Origin: Microstegium vimineum
Lineage: Eukaryota > Streptophyta > Magnoliopsida > Poales > Poaceae
DNA length: 64,000 nt
Assembly (NCBI GenBank): GCA_022036555.1
Contig: CM039129.1
Span: forward strand, 37,106,051 to 37,170,050
Direction: 5' to 3'
Shown: one piece after another, positions 58,765-64,000 of the stretch
Layout: each line of letters starts with the position of its first letter
Numbering within the stretch: position 1 is the first letter of the stretch
Position numbers and translations under genes: made by a program
The notes under the pieces: model-generated
The model's database searches: none
What the model was told of the DNA's origin: nothing
The model's input: the letters and a program-made list of their open reading frames with translations, nothing else

Positions 58765-59635
58765 CTACTCCTCGAATAGCTTGTTGAGGTCAGTCTGGGC
58801 GTCTGTGATTTCAGCAAGTGCAGTTGCGTGATCTTCATAGCTCTCCAGGAGGTCATCGATGCCTTCAACATCCTCCGGGGGCCCTTGACCATGAAAGCCG
58901 GTTGGCTGGACGGAAAAGTCCTCACCGCGCTGGGTAGTCATTGCCGACAGCCCCAAAGATACGCTGTGGTGCACGCCATGGATGGCGACTTGATTGATGC
59001 GGTCATCCGCATTGTCAAGGTGTGCCTCGGCGGTCTCTTCTTGAGCATTGATCTTGTCGGCGATCCTGTATGCCACGGCTTTCAGGCACTCATTCTCTGT
59101 AGAAAGCGCTGAACAAACATACGAATCGGGTAACCATACAAGATCAGAAAAGAAAAGGTCGAACAAGATTGCTTTGGCTAACCCGTAATGGCGTCGCAGA
59201 GTTGCTTCCGCTGGTCCTCCCACTCGAGTTGGTCGATGCCATATTGTTTGGAGGTCTTCTCCAACTCGGTGTGGGCCTCGCCTCTTTCACCCTTGAAGGC
59301 GACCGCTTCCACAGAGGTGTAGGGGACGTCCGAGGTGTCTGAACCCGAACCCAAGTCCCAAGGGATGGAATGGTAGGAGTCTGACGACCCAGAGGAAACG
59401 GGCAATGGACTCCTCGGCTGACTTGCTGCCGTCATGGGGAAAGGAATGTTGTGGTTGGTGGATATGGAACTGATCCTGATGAGGAACAGAAATCAGGGCT
59501 AGAAGGATAAACAAAGAGCAAAGATGCAAGGGGGCAAGGAACTAATTCTTACCCGCGCTGCCGATTGCGCCATGCTCGGCTCCCTTCGGGTGCTCCTTCA
59601 GCAGGACGCTTGCCGCGGTTGTCGCCTCCCGCCAT
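58765..59635 (-). CDS. Antisense three-exon gene, 239-aa predicted protein of unknown function
   Basis: Exons on the reverse strand: 59,635-59,553 (83 nt), 59,475-59,183 (293 nt) and 59,108-58,765 (344 nt). Together they give 720 nt, one start and one stop (TAG at 58,767-58,765) with no stop between. Intron 1 is 77 nt (GTAAG...ATCAG) and intron 2 is 74 nt (GTTAG...TTCAG); both are T-rich, have CTGAT branch-like motifs and contain stop codons. The protein starts MAGGDNRGKRPAEG and is basic at first. It has a Ser-rich part (residues about 45-75) and is then acidic and helical, with coiled-coil-like spacing (about 90-170), ending DLNKLFEE. I recognise no domain. It lies tail to tail with integrase and downstream of the PMD gene on the same strand. 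Extra antisense ORFs are known in Tat elements; capture from a host gene is inference. It is the only gene in the window that reads as undamaged. Confidence 0.7.
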
Positions 59636-59650
59636 TGTTACTGTGTGAGT

Positions 59651-59823
59651 TAGGGTTTACCTCTAGATTGGTTTTGACGGAAAGGGTGAAGATGAAGGCG
59701 AGAGTATTTGACTGGAACCATTGACAGGGGTAGAAGAAGAAAGGTTTATTTATAAGCCGAGTAAGGATCCCAGACGATAGACTAGGGTTTTCCCTCTCAA
59801 GTGGGCCGTTACCAGAATGGGCC
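59651..59823 (-). promoter_or_regulatory. Putative promoter of the antisense three-exon gene
   Basis: On the reverse strand, upstream to downstream: two TGGGCC-containing blocks, each seen on the plus strand as TGGGCC (59,818-59,823 and 59,802-59,807), a telo-box AAACCCTA (59,790-59,783), a TATA box TATAAATA (59,754-59,747), and a second AAACCCTA (59,658-59,651) in the presumed leader, 15 bases before the ATG. TATA to ATG is about 112 bases. Site-II-like TGGGCC with telo-box is a combination known from plant housekeeping promoters. Activity is untested. Confidence 0.55.
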
Positions 59824-60039
59824 AGGCTCGAGTATATCAAAGGTCGCTCGGCTATATCCCTAAAACTGAAAATGATCAGCTATCTGAAAGCCAGAGGTGA
59901 ATCGGCTATGCTGTAATCGGGAAGAATAACAGAGCCGATTATACTATCATACATGTAGGAATATATAAGAGGCAAAACAGTAATGAACATCCGATTAGAA
60001 ACAAAATGTGCAATGCTTGGCCTATTACAAGCCAAATTC

Positions 60040-61470
60040 CTATTGGTTCAATAGCTTACTAATGGAATCTAAGGCTTCATTCTTGATTCGGTTGACCTGG
60101 TCCAGGACTCTCTGGTCTGCATCTTCAGAACTCTGGATGCTAGACAGCTTTGCCTTGAGTTGTTGATCTTCTTTAAGGACAGCAGAAAGCTTTGATGAAG
60201 CAGCCCCCATGGAATTTGGCAAGTCTTGCATCTTGGATTTGTGAGATTGGATTTTGGCGTTCAATTCGGCTAGTTGAGCCTCTAGCCTAATCTTCTCATC
60301 CTCCATGGTTTTCAGCTCCGGCTCCAGAGTTGCCAGTAAATTCCTAGCAGTCTAAATTTGGGAATGCAGGACTCTAGCTTCTTGTTTCTTCAGAGATCTG
60401 TTATCTTACAGGATAGCTCTGGAGGCTATGTTTTGTTGGCTCTTTTCACCACAGCAAAGTGATCATCAAGATGAGCTGCAGATTCTAAAGTAGCCTTGAT
60501 GGCAGATGGGAGATCTTGATTGATGAGCTCAAGGATATCCTTTATCTGATCTGAGTCTTGGACCAAGATATTGATGTCTTTGTGCAACAGATTAGCTATA
60601 TCCTGCAATTGAGCTTGATTTTCTGCTGATAAAGTTTGTTGGGAGGTGGCTTCTTCACCCTTTTCACTGATGAAGTCATCAACAGTGAAGGAGTAGCTGG
60701 TGGTCGGCTTGATAGTGTCCTTGAGAGAGGAAGGAGTGTTAGCTGATTAGGTAAAAATTGCTGAAAAAGATGGTTTAAGGTAATGTAAAAGCTCTGCTTT
60801 CTTTTTCAGACACAACACCAGCTGCTTCCATATAAGTTTGAATGTACCCAACCCATCCACCTCCGGATTTGACAGCTCTCTGGTTGCTTTTGCCCTTATA
60901 CCGACAAGGGTGTACTGGCTTGGACACATTCAAGCCAGTTACCATGAATATGTCGGCCAAAGTGGGAGTCATCATACCATGGCCGAAGACAAAAGCGTTG
61001 ATAGCATCAGACCAGAAGTGAGAGGCCGCTATCAGGAGGGATTCGTTTCTGGGCATTTCCGGTAGAGATAACTCTAGACAGTGGGTGATATCTTGCTTGT
61101 CCCAGCTGCAGCTAGCCTTATCCAACATCCTTCGGTACCAGTTTCGCCATCCGGCTATTGGGGGAAGCGGCCAAGTCTTGAAAGTGTTTGGCCATCGGTT
61201 TGGCGGGGTGACTCCAGATTTGAAAGGAATCCTCAAGGTTTCCTTCTCAATAACCTCAGTTGGGTAAGGATTGCCCGTGGGTCCAAGGAGATAGGAATCA
61301 GGGTTTGCAGCATAAGGAATCAAAATCTCATCCTTGTATTCCTTCGAAAAATAGAGGAATCGAGAAAACAAATGAGTTAGGAGGGAAGCAGGAAAACCGA
61401 TCAGGGATTGCCGAATACACGAGAAAGTGAGTTGGAATTTTACCTCTGGGATCTCGTCTTGAGTCGCCAT
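60040..61470 (-). pseudogene. Antisense plant-mobile-domain (PMD) gene with coiled-coil C-terminus
   Basis: The start codon is at 61,470-61,468 (MATQDEIPE). The first block is open to 60,775 and carries the PMD hallmark (aminotransferase-like plant mobile domain): GWRNWYRRML (about 61,150), then SHFWSDAINAFVFGHGMMTPTLADI (split here: SHFWSDAINAF, GMMTPTLADI; about 61,020-60,950). A possible 76-nt intron (GTGTT...ATCAG) would join it to the block ending at 60,426. A frameshift and stops follow near 60,440-60,350, then a coiled-coil block (60,306-60,040; MEDEKIRLEAQLAELNAKI). A GTAAG at 60,059 could be a donor or mere chance. PMD proteins occur both as host factors (MAIN/MAIL type) and inside plant transposons. 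Here it is probably decayed. Confidence 0.75.
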
Positions 61471-61600
61471 TGAGGGTTCGATGCAGATTTGAGAATGCTG
61501 AAGTATGGATTTCTTGGATGGCGGTTGCGGTGTTGAACAGTATAAACCTAAGGGGAAAAGGAAGCTTGCGGTCAATTTCAGAATAAACGACTTATATCCC

Positions 61601-61617
61601 AAAATTGAGGGAGCATG
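61601..61617 (+). other. Tat polypurine tract
   Basis: AAAATTGAGGGAGCATG directly precedes the 3' LTR. It is purine-rich in its centre and short. Confidence 0.6.
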
Positions 61618-63009
61618 TGTTAACACCGGATTTTTGCACGATGACAAGTGGGCCAGTGCACAGTGAGTCGGCGGAGATAGATACTCAGAGCATTCGGCAA
61701 AGTCCATGTGGTCGGTTAATTCCCAGATTCGGCGATCGATCGCGCAATCGGTTAATCAGAAGAAGGACGGTTTCTATCGGAGCGACAAAGGCGGCAAGTG
61801 AGAGCCGAATTAGTAACGATAGCTGCGATAATTAAGGCAATGAAGACTCCGAAGGAAACCAAAGTAAAAATGTTGTATTTCTTCCTTTAAATATTTTGTA
61901 GCCGTGTCCTCTTAGGACTCATGTCACAGCTAGGGTATAAATATAAGCCCTTAGCTATTGTAAAAGGGGTTCACAACCAAATCAATACAACCGGCCCCGT
62001 GTCAACTTCGAGTCCTTTTTGTCGTGTCGTCGAGTTCTTCGAGAGGAATTATCGATCCGTCGACCTCCGTAAGTCTTGGCAACCTTGTTATCATGTCTAG
62101 TATCATGCGGTGGATTTAGATGCTGATGCAAGTAGTCTTGTTTATTGTCAATGATCATGCGGCGGATCCTTGATTGATGATCAAGAAGTCTTTACTTATT
62201 TTTTGTTTACAAGTAAATACCGTGCGGCGGGTGTTTTCTCGATATACTTAGCATAAGCAAGATAGTTATCGGCTCTCGTAGATTTGGCAAGATCTATTGG
62301 ATTCATTAAGTTATCGTGTTGCATGTATTAGATAATCTTTACATATTTGCAAACACTCTTTTGCCCAATCTAGATTAACGCGGTTCGGCTCTTGTTAATT
62401 TTTATAGATCTATCCATGTTACAACGAGTTATTGCTTTCATGTTGCTCCTATAAGTAGATCTTATACCTATAGTAGCCGAATTAGTTTAAATCTAGATTG
62501 TTACGTGTTGCGGGTTCATGCATGTTATCCATGTTTAAGCTTTGATGACGCTAGGTATCGTGCGGCAGATGCAGGCTTTAGATTAGTTTAATCATGTTTG
62601 CTTATGTGTTTCCTTCATCATGCACCCCAATTCGGTTGATTGCCGAGCTTGGTTATGCTTTAACTTTCGGATATTTGATTTATTCATACGTACTTTTTCC
62701 CATGCATGCATATTCGGCAATCAGAGTGCCACGTGCTCTTTGCTTTAGCCGAATGATCTGTATATACTCTGTTGGCATATAGCTTTCATAGTTGTATGTC
62801 GTCGTAAGTGGCTTCAGAGTTGTACATATGGAACTATCTGGTCTTATCCGGCACGTTCCAGTTTATATCTAATGATTTTCATCCCTTGTTAGTTTCAGGT
62901 CAAACTGTCTGGCACGTTTTCGGTTCTCGAAGCATCCGGGCACCCGATTGAAGCAACGCTTTCCGGCTTGCTGTGTGTGAGACACAGTACGTCACTTTTT
63001 TTGTCAACA
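61618..63009 (+). repeat. Tat 3' LTR, 1,392 bp
   Basis: TGTTAACACC...TGTCAACA, pair of 50,550-51,963. It is followed by the target duplication and chromovirus sequence. Confidence 0.92.
61936..61945 (+). promoter_or_regulatory. TATA box in Tat 3' LTR
   Basis: TATAAATATA, same position as in the 5' LTR. It could drive read-out transcription into the antisense side of the chromovirus. Confidence 0.6.
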
Positions 63010-63014
63010 CGACG
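63010..63014. repeat. Target site duplication of Tat element (right), CGACG
   Basis: In the chromovirus reading this restores the Arg-Arg expected after GLAGY-Y in this family, so CGACG is probably the original target. Confidence 0.75.
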
Positions 63015-64000
63015 CTAGTATCCGGCCAATCCTAAAAAGCTGCGAACCTCGTGTACATTAACGGGTGCTTTCCAATTCATGACTTCTTGCACTTTTGAGG
63101 GATCTACTGATATACCCTCTGCTGACCAGATGTGACCCAGAAAAGGCACTTTGGTCAACCAAAACTCACACTTGCTAAACTTATCATAAAGCTTATGCCC
63201 CCTTAACCGTTTCATCACTATTCTCAGGTGTTCGGTGTGGTCTTTCTCATTTTCCGAATATACCAAGATGTCATCGATGAAGACCACAACAAACTTATCC
63301 AACCTTGCATGAACGCGGAGTTCATCAAGTACATGAAATGCGCGGGCGCATTTGTCAATCCAAAATACATCACTAGGTATTCATATAGAGTGTATCTGGT
63401 GGAGAAAGCAGTCTTAGGTACATCCTCTTTTCTGATCTTAATCTGATGATAACAAGACCTTAAATCTATCTTGGAGAACACTTTAGCTTTAGACAATTGA
63501 TCAAACAACAAATCAATCCACGGCAACAGATATTTGTTTCTGATGGTAACCGCATTGAGAGGACGATAGTCCACGCACATTCTTAAGGTCTTATCCTTCT
63601 TTTTCACAAAGATGGCGGGACATCCCCAAGGTGAACAGCTCGGACGGATCAAACCCTTTTCTAGCAACTCCTGGAGTTGCTTCTTGAGTTCAGCTAACTC
63701 ATTGGGTGGCATCCTATATGGTCTCCTGGATATAGGTGCTGTTCCGGGAGCCAACTCTATAGCAAACTCGACATCTCTGTCCGGGGCCAACCCTGGAAGG
63801 TCGTCAGGAAACACATCCGGAAACTCACAAACTACAGGGATCTTATCCAACAACTTTGCAGTGATGGCAAACATGACTCCCAACTGATTCAGATTCTTAG
63901 GTAAGAGGATTCCAAAAGTGGCTCCATTCTAGGGGTTGGTGATAGATACTGCATGCTGAGTAATATCTAGATGTACCTTCCAAGATTTCATTCATTCCAT
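63015..64000 (-). pseudogene. Chromovirus reverse transcriptase, running off the window
   Basis: On the reverse strand from about 63,883: end of the spacer before RT (CEFPDVFPDDLPGLAPDRDVEF), then RT with RRPYRMPPNELAELKKQL, PWGCPAIFVKKKD, MCVDYRPLNAVTIRNKY, FSKIDLRSCYHQI, FGLTNAPAHFMYLMN and the active site VVFIDDILVYS (about 63,290-63,260), ending GHIWSAEGI...FLGLAGY at 63,020. Frameshifts lie near 63,290 and the Tat insertion cuts the domain. GCYHQI reads SCYHQI, a change of the usual SGYHQI. It joins 50,549-49,384 across the Tat element. Its gag-protease part may be the one read at 12,961-14,130. Confidence 0.9.

Larger units (their letters stand above)
50550..63009 (+). mobile_element. 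Tat-lineage Ty3/gypsy retrotransposon with antisense genes
   Basis: 12.46 kb, inserted in a chromovirus. Order: LTR, non-Met primer site, gag, protease, RT, RNase H, second RNase H, integrase, two antisense genes, polypurine tract, LTR. The extra RNase H after the first, the DGGA-type protease and the long region with reverse-strand ORFs between integrase and 3' LTR are marks of the Tat (Retand-like) lineage. The polyprotein is broken by stops and has lost catalytic residues. A low-quality copy of the same insertion occupies 1-11,949. Confidence 0.92.

Noticed and set aside
60350..60430. Short introns (52 or 58 nt) that would remove stops from the PMD gene
   Set aside because: Below the usual lower size of plant introns, and the removed sequence itself looks like coiled-coil coding sequence. 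A frameshift is more likely.

Overview
The window is repeat-rich nuclear DNA of a plant, most likely a grass. The evidence is the set of nested Ty3/gypsy and Ty1/copia elements (a Tat-lineage gypsy, a Tekay/Del-like chromovirus, a Sirevirus and an Angela/BARE-like copia), a CACTA transposase fragment, a very GC-rich Pack-MULE-like TIR element, and short T-rich introns. The species cannot be fixed from this sequence. No intact ordinary host gene, tRNA, rRNA or CRISPR array was found.

Layout. Positions 1-22,071 form one contig that ends at a run of exactly 100 N (22,072-22,171), the usual placeholder for an unsized gap. About its first 12.9 kb repeats 51,047-64,000, including the same nested insertion, and its quality falls from nearly perfect (1-1,700) to badly corrupted homopolymer-rich sequence (7,100-22,071). 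It is probably a second, low-quality reading of the same locus rather than a real duplication. After the gap come a 110-bp tandem repeat (22.2-22.5 kb), unassigned sequence, a 3.1-kb TIR element with GC-rich tandem repeats and a solo LTR (24.3-27.4 kb), more unassigned sequence, and the start of a CACTA TNP2-like gene (30.6-30.9 kb). A reverse-strand Sirevirus (30,927-49,383) cuts that gene. The Sirevirus right LTR is itself split by a reverse-strand Angela-like copia element (40,831-48,592, TSD AAAAT). Beyond 49,384 lies a reverse-strand chromovirus whose RT and RNase H are separated by a forward Tat element (50,550-63,009); chromovirus RT resumes at 63,015 and runs off the window.

Relative age by nesting: chromovirus and CACTA are oldest, Tat and Sirevirus insertions are later, and the Angela-like element is younger than the Sirevirus. 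The Sirevirus LTRs differ in U3 and its flanks belong to different elements (CACTA on the left, chromovirus on the right), so it looks like a recombinant between two Sireviruses. All retroelement coding regions carry stops, frameshifts or lost catalytic residues.

The most interesting object is in the Tat element between integrase and the 3' LTR, on the opposite strand. There is a degraded plant-mobile-domain gene and, next to it, a gene that looks intact: three exons (59,635-59,553, 59,475-59,183, 59,108-58,765), two short T-rich introns, one open frame of 239 codons across both junctions, and its own TATA box, two TGGGCC motifs and telo-box-like motifs upstream. Extra antisense ORFs are known in Tat-lineage elements. 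I cannot say whether this coiled-coil-like protein and its promoter have been described.
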